Shown: positions 21,739 to 33,873, numbered from the stretch's first letter. The stretch is 64,000 nucleotides of DNA from Turnera subulata (GCA_028386065.3 JAKUCV010002160.1:124001-188000); one strand, 5' to 3'. The notes: a model not told the origin generated them from the sequence alone. Program-made: numbers and translations.

Positions 21739-23295
21739 TGTTAGTAATCGGGCATGCAAACTTGACAATCAAAACGCAGCGAAAAGACCCGGTACTCATG
21801 GAGGATCCAAGCGAAGCTAACTAAACCGAATAACAATTTTTCGTACCTTGCTTGGTTGAGGTCTTTCACCCAACTGTAGTGTGGAATCAGCAAGAACCCG
21901 ACAAGAAATCTGGCTCCTATATGGTATCCACACGAACCGTTGATGACTACTAGCAACCGTCTCACGATCACTAACCTGAGCACTCCCGAAAGGCAGTGCT
22001 AGCTGCAGAATTTTTAAGAGCTAGAAACTAGTGTTTATATGTACTTCTTTCTTTCTCAAAGAATGAAGTGTGTAATCTAAATTGTGTGTGAATGTTGTGT
22101 GTGTTGATACTCTGATTATCAAGCCCTATTTATACACACAACTAAAGCATAGATTAATGAGACAATGGCCAACATCATCATGCATTAACCATCATGATTA
22201 TACATTAAGCCTAATCATGTCTCCACTATGTCTTAATGCTCCACTAAGCATTAATGGATGCTCCACTAAGCATTAATGGGATTACACATCATATGGAATT
22301 AATTTTGGTTCAATAATTCTGATAATTAGTGAACCAAATCAGCCCAAAACGACCCGGTCTAACCATGGTCCAACCAAGGTTCAACTATGGTCCACCTACC
22401 TGGTCGAACCACGGTCCAACCATGGTTCAACCACCAGCTCGAATCAATAGTTCTAAGTGTGTGACACTGTAGGCACTTGTAACGTTTGGCAATAATTGTA
22501 AAATCTCATTTTACAATTATAAACAATGAGCGGTGTCTAGCAACACATCATTGCTACCCAAACAACAAGATCAATACTATGCCTCGGAAACATGTCATCG
22601 CCTTTCGTCCCATTATCAAGATTAAACACGAGACATGGAAAACGTCAATCTCATATATGTTTAATCTTAGTTTCTTGATCCCCGAGTTAACTGTGTAAAA
22701 CCGAATACTCATGATATCACCATATCACATAATCCGAGCGTGGCCACGCATTTAGCAGTTCAACTCTATCAAGAGGCCCTTCTGATAATATACCCGTTAT
22801 ATGGGTTGGACGAATCCCATCTTGATAGATCAAAACCCACTACACATTACGTCATATACCCAATGATTACCCTTACTTCTACTCAGTTACGAGTGACTAG
22901 GAATAATATCAAAGTATACGACCCATATGTTGGGAACCTTGATGATCTCAAGTCTAAGGACAACACATATAAGAACCACTAATGACAATCATATAACGTT
23001 CCATGTAGGGTTCTTATGTGGGTCAGTCCAGTCCACAAGTTCTCTAACTTGTACCCGTATGTAGAATTCATATCTCATATAATTCTCAACATACGCTAGT
23101 CTTAATTTATTATTACAACCCATCCATGATAATAATCGACTAGGGACATTTAAGAATATAAAATATTATAGGGTTATAAATATGTGCAAGCGTTTATCTC
23201 ATAAACATATTTATTGGAATAACCTTAATGTATTTACATGACTATGTACAATCATCCGACCACGGTGTTTGGCTTTTGGGCATATTACACTAACA
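21739..23295 (-). mobile_element. TE-7 3' LTR
   Basis: 1,557 bp, highly similar to the 5' LTR at 29930-31442. Holds a TATAAATA box (minus; 22127-22134) and CCATGGTT-type repeats at 22357-22437. Confidence 0.93.
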
Positions 23296-23306
23296 ATCTC
23301 CCACTT
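23296..23306 (-). promoter_or_regulatory. TE-7 polypurine tract
   Basis: AAGTGGGAGAT (minus) abuts the LTR TGTTAG, the usual copia arrangement. Confidence 0.9.
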
Positions 23307-23309
23307 GCA

Positions 23310-24184
23310 CTAAAGCCAATCATCCATGTATCTAATACCAATGGATGCAGTATGACCATCACACTTCAGCTGTGAGAGTGGCTTAGTCAATGGATCTGCT
23401 ACATTGTTCTCTGAAGGAACTTTGCACAACCTGACATCGCCTCTATCAATGATCTCTCTAGTAAGATGATAGCGTCGGAGTATATGTTTGGATCTCTGGT
23501 GGTATCTAGGTTCTTGAGCCTGTGCGATTGTCCCATTGTTGTCACAATAGAGCTCAATCGGACTGTCAATACTAGGAACCACCCCAAGTTCAGTTATGAA
23601 CTTCTTAATCCAAACAGCCTCTTTCGCCGCTACAGCACCACCTCCAATATATAACACATAACCTGACTGTGATATAAAGTCATCCCTGTCAGTTTGGAAG
23701 CTAGCATCTGTGTAACCCTTTATAACAAGCTCATCAACGCTTCCATAAACAAGGAATGCATCCTTAGTCCTTCTCAAGTACTTAATGATGTTCTTAACCG
23801 CTGTTCAGTGACTTTCACCAGGATCAGATTGGTATCTGCTTGTGACACTTAATGCATATGCGACATCCGGTCGAGTACATAGCATGGCATACATGATAGA
23901 TCCTATTGCTGATGCATAAGGAATCTTACTCATCCGCTCTCTCTCCTTAGATGTTCTAGGACATTGATTTTTTGAGAGTGATACGCCATGTGACATGGGC
24001 AAGAAAACTTTCTTGGAATCTTGCATGCTAAACCTCTTTAGCACCTTGTCAGTATAGGTACTTTGACTTAGCCCAAGAAGCCTTTTGGATCTATCTCTAT
24101 AGATCTTTATACCTAGCACGTAGGCAGCTTCTCCCAAGTCCTTCATTGAGAAATTTTTTCCTAACCAAGTCTTTACAGACTGTA
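23310..24184 (-). pseudogene. pol: TE-7 C-terminal RT and RNase H
   Basis: Continues RT after the TE-8 insertion (MKDLGEAAYVLGIKIYRDRS, LCTRPDVAYALSV), then RNase H (GYTDASFQTDRDD, YCDNNGTIAQAQEPRYHQRS, NNVADPLTKPL), ending DDWL at 23310. An in-frame stop at 23805-23807 replaces a Trp. RNase H lacks roughly 25 residues between LYIGGGAV and AAKEAVWIKKF, where the conserved AEY segment of copia RNase H normally lies, so it is probably inactive. Confidence 0.93.
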
Positions 24185-24189
24185 GTGTC

Positions 24190-25715
24190 TGTTACTGTAA
24201 TATGCCCAAAAGCCAATCAATGGATGATTGTTTGTAGTCATGTATACACATTAAGGTTATTCCAATAAATATCGTTTATGAGATAAACGCTTGCACATAT
24301 TTATAACCCTAGAATATTTCATATTCTTAAATGTCCCTAGTTGATTATTATTATGGATGGGTTGTAATAATGAATTAAGATTAGTGTATGTTGAGAATTT
24401 ATATGTGATATGAATTCTACATACGGGTACAAGTTAGAGAACTTGTGGACTGGACCGACCCACATAAGAACGCTACATGGAACGTTATATATTTGTCGAT
24501 AGCGGTTCTTATATGTATTGTCCTTAGACCTGAGATCATCAAGGTTCCCAACATATGAGTCGTATACTTTGATATTACTCTTGGCTATTTCGTAAATGAG
24601 TAGACCTTAGTGTAATCATTGGGTATATGATAAATGTGTAGTGGGTTTTGTATGATCCAGAGGGGATTCGTCCAACCCATATAACGGGTATATTATCGGA
24701 TGGTTTCCTGATAGAGTTGAACCGTAAATGCATGGCCATGCTCGGATTATGATATGGTGATATCATAGGTATCCATTTTACGCGGTTAACTCGAGGATCA
24801 AGAAACCGAGATTGAACATATGCGAGATTGACATATTCCATGTCTCGTGTTTAATCTTGATAATGGGACGAAGGGACGATGACATGTTTGCGAGGCATAT
24901 GAATCAGTACTGATCTTGTCGTTCGGGTAGCAATGATGTGTTGCTAGACGCCGCTCTTTGGTTATAATTGTAAATGAGTTTACAATTATTGCCGGACGTT
25001 ACAAGTGCCTACAGGGTCACACACTTAGAATCGTTGATTCGAGTAGGTGGTTGAACCGTGGTTGGATCATGGTTCGACCAGGTGTGGTTGGACTGTGGTT
25101 GGACCAGGGTCGTTTTAGGCTGGTTTGATTCAATAATTGTCAGAATTATTGAACCAAACCTAATGGCATGTGATTTGTAATCCCATTAGTGCATAGTAGA
25201 GACATGATTAGACTAGATAGTGGTGGAATCTTAATCATGTTGGGTGGACCATTATGTTGGCCATTCTTGTCTCTAATAATCTATGCATTAATTGGAGTGA
25301 GTAATGAGATTACTCTATACCTTGAGTCTGATTTTCTCAGAGCTTGAGTGACTTGAGAGCTTAGAGTTTTTCAGGTTACACACATCCTTCTTTGAGAAAG
25401 AAGAAAAAAAACACCACTAACACTAGCTCCCGGAAACCTGCTGCTAGCACATCATTTCGGTGGTGCTCGGGTTGATTATCGTGTGACGATTCAAACTAGT
25501 TATCACGGTTCGTGTGGATACCGTAGAGGGGCCGAATTGCTGTCTGGCTCTTGCTGATTCGGATCATCAGTTGAGTGAAAGACCTCAACCGAACCAGGTA
25601 TGTTTTTCTATAACTCGATTTACTCTATTTCACAAGGATCCTCCATGAGTACCGGGATTTTCGCTGCGTATTTAGTTGCATTTGATTATCAAATTGCATG
25701 ACTCGGTTACATAGA
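24190..25715 (+). mobile_element. TE-8: solo copia LTR in TE-7 RT
   Basis: One LTR only, TGTTACTGTAATATGCCC to CGGTTACATAGA, 1,526 bp. It is flanked by the perfect target duplication GTGTC (24185-24189 and 25716-25720), which also restores the TE-7 RT sequence. The right terminus differs from the usual ACTTACA/ACTAACA. It resembles the TE-11 LTR subfamily and is opposite in orientation to its host. A solo LTR is the expected product of recombination between the two LTRs of an element. Confidence 0.9.
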
Positions 25716-25720
25716 GTGTC

Positions 25721-26604
25721 AGTATATCATTCCCAATGAGTAGAATGTCGTCAACATACAATAACAAGAAAACGATTGTGCTCCCACTAACCTTCTTGTA
25801 AACACATGGCTCATCTTCATTTTTAATGAAACCAAACTGTTTGATTACTTCATCAAAATGAAGATTCCAACTCCTAGAAGCTTGCTTTAATCCATAAATG
25901 GATCTTTGCAACTTGCGTACCTTGTTAGCATTTTCTGGAGAAACAAAACCTTCAGGTTGTGTCATGTACACATCCTCTAAAAGATTTCCATTAAGGAAAG
26001 CGATTTTGACATTCATTTGCCATATCTCATAATCATGGTATGCTGCTATAGCCAATGGAATCCGGATGGATTTAACCATGGTAACAGGTGAGAAAGTTTC
26101 ATCATAGTCAATACCATGAACCTGCTTGAAACCTTTCGCAACCAATCGCCCTTTAAAGGTAATCACAATACCATCCATGTCGGTTTTTTTCTTAAAGACC
26201 CACTTGCACCCAATAGGTTCCCCTTCAAGTGGATCAACCAAGGTCCATACCTTGGTTTCATACATTGATTCAATCTCCGAATTCATGGCTTCTAGCCACT
26301 TCTTAGAGTCTGGACCCGTAATAGCCTGCTGATAGGGAGTGGGATCATCCTCTTCTATGAGCATCACGTCTCCAGTATGGGTCATAAGAAATCCATATTT
26401 CTCAGGCTCATGCCTAATCCTATCAGACCTACGTAGTCCATGTGTTACAGGCACAGGTTTTTCACCCACAACATCTTGTGGTTCCTGTCCTTGTTCCATC
26501 TCAGCCACTATACCTCGAACTTCTTCGAGTTCTATTTTTCTCCCACTGATCTTTCTAGAAATGAATTCTCTTTCTAGAAAAATAGCAGTACGAGCAACAA
26601 ACAC
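25721..26604 (-). pseudogene. pol: TE-7 reverse transcriptase, N-terminal and catalytic part
   Basis: Open frame from FVARTAIFLEREFISRK through the linker to RT: WVFKKKTDMDG, GRLVAKGFKQ, IDYDETFSPV, KIAFLNGNLLEDVYM, YGLKQASRSWN and the catalytic LLYVDDILLIGND. It is intact up to the TE-8 insertion at 25715/25721. It would copy the element RNA into DNA. Upstream it is in frame with the integrase region apart from a stop at 26707-26709. Confidence 0.95.
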
Positions 26605-27210
26605 TTTGTGCTCTGTGGGATTATAGAAATAATATCCTTTAGTTTCCTTAGGATATCCAACAAAGAGGGACTTGACAGATTTAGGGCCGAGTTTATCTGA
26701 TGCTTCTCATCTCACGAAAGCCTCACAACCCCAGATCCTCATAAAAGACAAATTGGGACGCTTCCCTGTCCATATCTCATATGGTGTCTTTTCAACCGAT
26801 TTAGATAGAACACGGTTAAGTGTAAAGGGAGCACTTAATAATGCTTGTCCCCAAAATGAAGAAGGAAGGTCAGCTTGACTCATCATAGAACGAACCATGT
26901 CTAACAAAGTTCTATTCCTCCATTTAGATACACCATTCCATTGAGGCGTACCTGGTGGAGTAAGTTGTGATACAATACCACATTGCTTTAGATGATCAAG
27001 AAAATCTCGGTCTAAGTATTCACCTCCTCGATCAGATCGAAGCATTTTTATACTCTTGCCGAGTTGATTCTGTACTTCACTCTTGAATTCTTTGAACTTT
27101 TCAAAGGATTCTGACTTGTGTTTCATAAGATACACATAGCCATATCTACTGTAATCATCAGTAAATGTAATGAAGTACTGAAAACCACCTCTAGTCTGTG
27201 TTGACATAGG
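26605..27210 (-). pseudogene. pol: TE-7 integrase core
   Basis: Contains MSTQTRGGFQYFITFTDDYSRYG (first catalytic Asp), KMLRSDRGGEY (second) and QWNGVSKWRNRTLLD, where relatives have SERRNRTLL, so the catalytic Glu is a Lys here. Also FWGQALLSAPFTLNRV and IWTGKRPNLSFMRIWGCEAFVR. In-frame stops flank it at 27211-27213 and 26707-26709. Confidence 0.93.
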
Positions 27211-28359
27211 TCAACATACATCAGAATGTATAAGACCTAACAAGTCCGAAGCTTTTTCACCTTTACCAGCAAAAGGAGCCTTCGTCATTTTGCCTAATAA
27301 ACATGACTCGCATGTGTCATATGATTCAAAATCAAGTGAGTTTAAGAGTCCATCTTCATGGAGTTTAGAAATACGAGTCTCGTTTATATGACCCAATCGA
27401 CAATGCCAGAGATAGGTTTCATTAGAATCGTTTAATCTAACCTTCTTCGTATTAATGTTATAGATGGGTGTTTCTAGGTTTAGAACGTACAAACCATTGC
27501 TCAAATATGCACCACCATAATAAATATCATTGAAATAAATAGAACAACAATTGTTTTTTATTACAAATGAAAAACCTTTCTTGTCTAGACAAGAGACAGA
27601 AATCAAATTCCTGCTTATAGTAGGTACATAATAGCAGTCATCAAGTTCCAAAACCAAACCACTCGGTAAAGATAGATGGTAAGTCCCTACGGCTAATGCA
27701 GCAACTCTTGCTCCATTTCCAACTCACAGGTCTATCTCTCCCGTTGCTAATCTTCTACTCTTTCTCAGTTCCTGCACATTTACACAAATGTGAGAACCAC
27801 ATCCGGTATCTAATACCCGTGATGCAGAGATAGAGATATTAGCTTCTATAACAAAAATACCTGAAGTGGTAGTCTTACTTCCCTTCTGTTTCTTCACCTC
27901 TTCAAGGTAAACAGGGCAGTTACGTTTCCAATGGCCAGGTTTGTTGCAATGGAAACATTGTCCTTCCTTTGCAATACCACCCTTGGGTTTCAGCACATGG
28001 GAACAAGAAGATGCACATGCACCAAATATTTTGGCACATTTCTTCTTCTTGTAAAACTTGGCTTTACCCTTTCCTTTGCCTTTTCCAACCATTAAAATGT
28101 TGTTGGATTTGTTTGCCTTCATTTGTTGCTCAACTGTTCCTAACATGTTAAGCAACTCAGACAAGGATTTGTCAAGATGATTCATAATGAAATTCATGAC
28201 AAATTGGCTGTAACTATCCGGCAACAATTGCAGGACTAGATCAACAACCAACTCCTTTTGCAAAGGAAAACCTAGACCCTCAAGGCTCTCAATGTATCCA
28301 ATCATTTTGAGCACATGAGGTCTCACCGGTGATGACTCAGCCATCTTGCATTGGAACAA
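27211..28359 (-). pseudogene. gag: TE-7 Gag C-terminal part, zinc knuckle, protease and pre-integrase
   Basis: In order: Gag body (SSPVRPHVLKMIGYIESLEG), Lys-rich stretch (KGKGKAKFYKKKK), zinc knuckle CFHCNKPGHWKRNC, protease VLDTGCGSHICVN, then a protease-type continuation (YYVPTISRNLISVSCLDKKG), and the pre-integrase motif HCRLGHINETR ... CESCLLGKM. One frame throughout, broken by the stop at 27724-27726. Confidence 0.93.
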
Positions 28360-28718
28360 TGCCTTAGAGGTCTCATGCCTCTCATGCCTTGCTTGCTCTC
28401 AAAGAGCATTTTCAGGTGTTCGATCATATCTAAAGCACCCAAGTTCTCATGTTGCTTCTGAAGCTCAGAGTCCATGTTAACTAGCATAAAGCATGCAACA
28501 TCCAATGCATCATCAACATGCTTCTTGTAAGCTTCTCTTTCTGCCCTAGGAGCATTAGGCGCCGGTTCATTTGTAACGGGCCCTTCAAGAACATACAACT
28601 TCTTTTCTTGTTTGAGGACTATCCTCAAATTGCAATGCCACTTTAGGAAGTTATTCCCATTCAGCTTTTCCTTCTCAAGGACCGATCGCAGAGATTGTGT
28701 ACTAGTGTTTTGTGCCAT
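28360..28718 (-). pseudogene. gag: TE-7 Gag N-terminal part
   Basis: Starts MAQNTSTQSLRSVLEKEK at 28718, the same start as in TE-10. Runs through LKWHCNLRIVLKQEKKLYVL and KKHVDDALDVACFMLV to MLFESKQG. There an indel around 28390-28400 shifts the frame and gives a stop at 28323. Family: copia Gag (UBN2-like). Confidence 0.93.
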
Positions 28719-29913
28719 GATAACTCTACAACATTGATCAACTTACACAAATAAGAGTCATGTATTCATAAAATCACTTAATAAGGAATTTTATTAAATG
28801 ATGCTTCTACTAAATAAATGAAGATAATTATGAGTAGGCCAAGATCCATATTTCACTACAAGATAAGTCAGCTTTAGCTGATCACTTATATCATAGTTAT
28901 TTAGGTAGACAACTCTTGTCAATTATATCTCATGTAACTCTTGGATAGTTGAGTGAACAACACTTGTTCTTGTCTATCTTATAGACTTAGCTCAACTCCT
29001 TGCCTCTAAGTCCTCAATCCAATTGAGATGACCTAGTTAAGTTCAACCCATAACAAGCAGTTCGGATATTACAATTATCCCGTCGCACCTCGCTAGGATA
29101 AAATTGGCACCCTGCTTTGGCAAAACCTACCAAGTATTGATCTAAGCAATGATGAGTGCTTATCATGGAAGGCAACACAAGAGGAACTTAATATTTACAT
29201 CAACATATTATTCCTATACATCATATGCATATTCTTGATAAATCATATATTGATGTTTTGTAAAATTGGAAACCAAAAATACATAAGAACATCGATGTCG
29301 TGAGAATCTGATTCTCCCAACTTCTTGGCAGTGTTCAAGAACATCGATGTTTAACTCTTGAACATCGATGTTTAACTTGTGATCAAAGACTGACTAGCTC
29401 CTCGATCTAGGAAATTTCTTGTGGTGAATAGTTCCCGTATAGGAAGTGTATTGAACTGATTCGATAATTTCCAGGAAAGATGGCGTAGCCGATCTCCTAA
29501 GACAGAATTATCATTCCAAGATAAATCCCCAGGAAAGACTGGAGGAACAAAGGTTCACTTAAAACCCAGCCTCCTAGACAGGACTCACTTGCACAGTGTA
29601 TTAATTCACAACCTTGCACCTGACAAAGGACGACAATCGTACTAGAACGACAATCGATCTATACGAAAACCGACAATCGATTTTTCTTGTTGAACTCATT
29701 CGATTTACTGCCAAAAACACCTTGATTGATATCACATACCAATCAAGTACTTGTTGTCAAAAACTTTTGACGAAAACAAACCTCAACATATATCACACAT
29801 ACAAAAACGAATTCAACATATCATGAACATGCTACATCACATACAGCATATCATATATATCAATATGAGCATATCATACATATGCACAACAAATTCGGTT
29901 TAGCGTTTCACAA
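28719..29913 (-). other. TE-7 5' leader
   Basis: Untranslated region between PBS and gag. About 600 bp next to gag match the TE-10 leader (AAGTTCCTCTTGTGTTGCC region). It holds only three AACATCGATGTT-type palindromes (29291-29390), against about twenty in TE-10 and TE-11, plus two ACAATCGAT motifs near 29650-29680. No gene is seen. Confidence 0.8.
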
Positions 29914-29928
29914 GAGGCTCTGCTACCA
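29914..29928 (-). promoter_or_regulatory. TE-7 primer-binding site
   Basis: TGGTAGCAGAGCCTC (minus), one base inside the 5' LTR. One mismatch to the initiator tRNA-Met complement over TGGTATCAGAGCC. Confidence 0.85.
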
Positions 29929-29929
29929 T

Positions 29930-31442
29930 TGTTAGTAACCGGGCATGCAAACTTGACAATCAAAACACAGGAAAGACCCGGTACTCATGGAGGATCCAAG
30001 TGAAGCTAACTAAACCGAATAACAATTTTTCGTACCTTGCTTGGTTGAGGTCTTTCACCCAACTGTAGTGTAGAATCAGCTAGAACCCGACAAGAAATCC
30101 GGCTCCTCTATGGTATCCACACGAACCGTTGATGACTGCTAGCAACCGTCTCACGATCACTAACCCGAGCACTCCCGAACCGCAGTGCTAGCTGCAGAAT
30201 TTTCGAGAGCTAGAAACTAGTGTTTATATGTGCTTCTTTATTTCTCAAAGAATGAAGTGTGTATTCTAAATTGTGTGTGAATGTTGTGTGTATTGATAGT
30301 CTGATTATCAAGCCCTATTTATACACCCAATTAATCCATAGATTAATGAGACAATGGCCAATATCATCATGCATTAACCATCATGATTATACTTTAAGCC
30401 TAATCATGTCTCCACTATGTCTTAATGCTCCACTAAGCATTAATGAGATTACACATCATATGGCATTAATTTTGGTTCAATAATTCTGATAATTAGTGAA
30501 CCAAATCAGCCCAAAACGACCCAGTCCAACCATGGTCCACCCACCTGGTCGAATCACGGTCCAACCATGGTTCAACCACTAGCTCGAATCAACATTTCTA
30601 AGTGTGTGTGACCCTGTAGGCACTTGTAACGTTTGGCAATAATTGTAAAATCTCATTTTACAATTATAAACAATGAGCGGTGTCGAGCAACACATCATTG
30701 CTACCCAAACAGCAAGATCAATACTGATTCATTATGCCTCGGAAACATGTCATCGTCCTTTCGTCCCATTATCAAGATTAAACACGAGACATGGAAAACG
30801 TCATTCTCGTATATGTTTAATCTTAGTTTCTTGATCCCCGAGTTAACTGTGTAAAATCGGATACTCATGATATCACCACATCACATAATCCGAGCGTGGC
30901 CACGCATTTAGTAGTTCAACTCTATCAAGAGGCCCATCTAATAATATACCCGTTATATGGGTTGGACGAATTCCATCTTGATCGATCAAAACCCACTACA
31001 CATTACGTCATATACCCAATGATTACCCTTACGTCTACTCAGTTACGAGTGATTAGGAATAATATCAAAGTATACGACTCATATGTTGGGAACTTTGATG
31101 ATCTTAGGTCTAAGGACAATACATATAAGAACCACTAATGACAATCATATAACGTTCCATGTAGGGTTCTTATGTGGCGGTCCAGTCCACAAGTTCTCTA
31201 ACTTGTATCCGTATGTAGAATTCATATCTCATATAATTCTCAACATACGCTAGTCTTAATTTATTATTACAACCCATCCATAATAATAATCGACTAGGGA
31301 TATTTAAGAATATAAAATATTCTAGGGTTATAAATATGTGCGATCGTTTATCTCATAAACATATTTATTGGAATACCTTAATGTATTTACATGACTATGT
31401 ACAATCATCCAATGATTGGCTTTTGGGCATATTACACTAACA
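29930..31442 (-). mobile_element. TE-7 5' LTR
   Basis: 1,513 bp; pairs with 21739-23295. TATAAATA (minus) at 30316-30323; CCATGGTT-type repeats at 30513-30585. Small indels distinguish the two LTRs. Confidence 0.93.
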
Positions 31443-31980
31443 AACTCGGCATTGGGCTCCTCTACAACGTTCTCGATAATTCTCTCAGCTTTCTTTCCAT
31501 AAAAAGAACTCTTCAATTGGACTTCGGTAGCTCAAGATATCGTCGAAACACTGGGCCTGGGTCGGCACAGAAAAATCTGCATCCTGGGCTTGATTAAAAT
31601 AATTACTGCTCCTTGTAGACAAGTCCAAAAAGTATGCAATTTAATCCATTAGAAAGCTCTGGAAGTCTATTCTTGTCTCCAATTTGTCTCACTTAATTTT
31701 GATGCCTAGAAATCCCGAAATCGTCAAAATAGTAGGCTGTGCTCACTGCAGAAAGTTCTATAAATTGGGCCTGGTTTCCAAACTTGGCTAAAAAGCTTCC
31801 ATTCTTCAATAAAAACGATAAGTTCCTGATAAAAACACTTAATCAGCAAAATTGAAGTACTAGTTGACACAATGCATGTAAACACTCGATAATATAAAGA
31901 TTATACATATAATCGACCAAGAATACATAGTAAAAGCCATTTAAGACCATCATAAAAACACTAACATTTAGATGTTATCA
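31443..31980 (-). mobile_element. TE-6 3' LTR, first part
   Basis: In minus orientation it begins TGATAACATCTAAATG at 31980, directly after the purine tract, and runs to the TE-7 insertion. Together with 20544-21738 it makes an LTR of about 1.7 kb. Confidence 0.85.
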
Positions 31981-32019
31981 AATCTCCTCAAACTTAAACT
32001 TTGCTTGACCTCAAGCAAA
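31981..32019 (-). promoter_or_regulatory. TE-6 polypurine tract with upstream stem-loop
   Basis: On the minus strand TTTGCTTG-AGGT-CAAGCAAA (32000-32019, perfect 8-bp stem) is followed by GTTTAAGTTTGAGGAGATT and the LTR. Confidence 0.8.
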
Positions 32020-33532
32020 TAAAACAAAATAAACCAAATGAGGGTTTTGAAAATCTCCACCGAATCACACAATCAAAAAAATTCATTTCAAGACTTCCAA
32101 GATAGTCACCAAGAGCTTACGAAAAACATTTAAGATCAAATGCCAAGAAAGAAAGAAAATCTCATGAAAAAGCATCCATGCTATAGTCAGACTTACTCGC
32201 ACAAGCTTTCACACAAATTACTTAGCAAAAATTGATTTCTCATATGCATGCAAGAATGAATTGATGTCATGAAATTTTGAAAAACTAGTCCCATAGGCAA
32301 ATTCCAGAACTTAACTCCACTATTATGAGTAAACACTCTCAACAAGATCAATAGGAATTTATAAAGGGTTGTAATGGGGTCTTGGGTAAAGGTTGATCAA
32401 AGAAAAGGTGTATAGGAAATCAAAGTTCAAAAATTCACTTAAGAAAAGATTGTAATATGCATTATCAAGAGATTGAAAAGAATTCTCAAAGTGCAAGTCT
32501 TGAAGTAATATCCATCATGTGATCATCAAAAGAAAATTAAAATTGTTTCAGGAACCATTGATTGCGCAATTTCTCATCTTTTTGGGATTTTCTGGTTTTT
32601 TTTTTATTTTTATTTTTTTGCGCTTGACATTCCATAACATACTTCAATGCCTAGATCTTCTTGGATGTGAAAAGATACGGTACAATTGCACTTATCATAG
32701 AAAAAATCTTGATAAAAACATAGAACAAAAATCTCTTAAGGAACTTTGAAAAATAGGATATGGATAATGAAAGAAAAGAATGGTAGCTATAAGGCTTCAA
32801 AGAGTTAAAGGTGGGTAAATGTGGGTAATGAAAGAAAAATTAGCTACCATGATTTAGGCTCAAAGGGGTTAAACAAGGGATAATGATAAAGGGTAGGCTT
32901 TTTATTGGCTTGTTGGTTTAAACAAAAAATGCCTAAATTATCTCTTTCATAAAGCATCTGTGAGAAAAATTCGCTTTGAAAAGTTTTGAAAACTTGTTCT
33001 AGGACATATATGTTGACGTCAATATTTGAAAAAAACTACATAGGATGTCGAAAAATACTAGGCAAAGAATGCTAGAACTTACATGAATTCATCATAACTA
33101 AGCATGAACACAAGATCAATCAAAAATCAAACTTCTTGCTTCTAAAAGAAAAAGATTTAAAAAACTCAAAGTAACTCTCATGGTTTTCCATCAACAAAAA
33201 CATCTTGATCATAGAATGGTGGGTTTGAAAAAAATTTGAAAAACAAAGAAAAACCGTTTTGGTTTTTTTTTTTTTGAAAAATTTTTAGTTTTTGTCGATT
33301 TCTTGAAAAAGAAAATTGAAAAACAATTTTGAAAATAATTTGAAAAACGATTTTGAGAAACAATTTGAAAACAAAAGTTGAAAACGATTTTGAAAACAAT
33401 TTTTGAAAAAGTAATGGCTTTTTACAAAGTAATCTAGTATAAAAAATATGCATACTCAATATATTAAAGTCAAAAACATGCTCTTTATTGACACTAAACA
33501 AAAAAAAACAAATTGCAAAAAAATTTGTTCTC
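32020..33532 (-). other. TE-6 3' untranslated region
   Basis: AT-rich DNA without supported genes. 33220-33420 is low-complexity, with repeated TTTGAAAA/GAAAAACGATTTTGA motifs. Confidence 0.65.
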
Positions 33533-33569
33533 GCTCCTCAAACTTAAACCGGACAATGTCCTCATTGTC
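33533..33569 (-). promoter_or_regulatory. Second PPT-like block with stem-loop in TE-6
   Basis: On the minus strand GACAATG-AGGA-CATTGTC (33552-33569, perfect 7-bp stem) is followed by CGGTTTAAGTTTGAGGAG. The purine part repeats the true PPT while the stem sequence differs. A third purine copy without this stem-loop lies near 33620-33635. Confidence 0.7.
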
Positions 33570-33873
33570 AAGAAAAAAAAGAAACAAAGGGTAAAAAAAT
33601 AGGCACATAAGAGAGGCACTCTCCTCAAACTTAGATTGAAACACTTATAGCACATAATAAAAGATAATTCAAGTAAGAGAGAAAGTAAGAATCAACCATA
33701 AGAGAGATAGAGAAATCGAAATTGCATTGCCACTGAGTGTTCATGACACCAAAATTATACACATTTGACATGAAATTTAAATTGCCACGAGGATGACTAG
33801 CATTTACTGCATCCTATAAAAGTAAAGACATAAAGCAATAAAAACACAACACATAGAATGATGATGCATGAAA

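Larger units (their letters stand above)
21739..31442 (-). mobile_element. TE-7: full-length Ty1/copia element in the TE-6 3' LTR
   Basis: Two LTRs (21739-23295 and 29930-31442) start TGTTAGTGTAAT and end ACTAACA in minus orientation, with PBS and PPT in the expected places and gag-protease-integrase-RT-RNase H in copia order between them. Flanking bases are AACTG (21734-21738) and AACTC (31443-31447), a 5-bp target duplication with one difference. The polyprotein is split by one frameshift, several stops and the TE-8 solo LTR. Confidence 0.93.
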
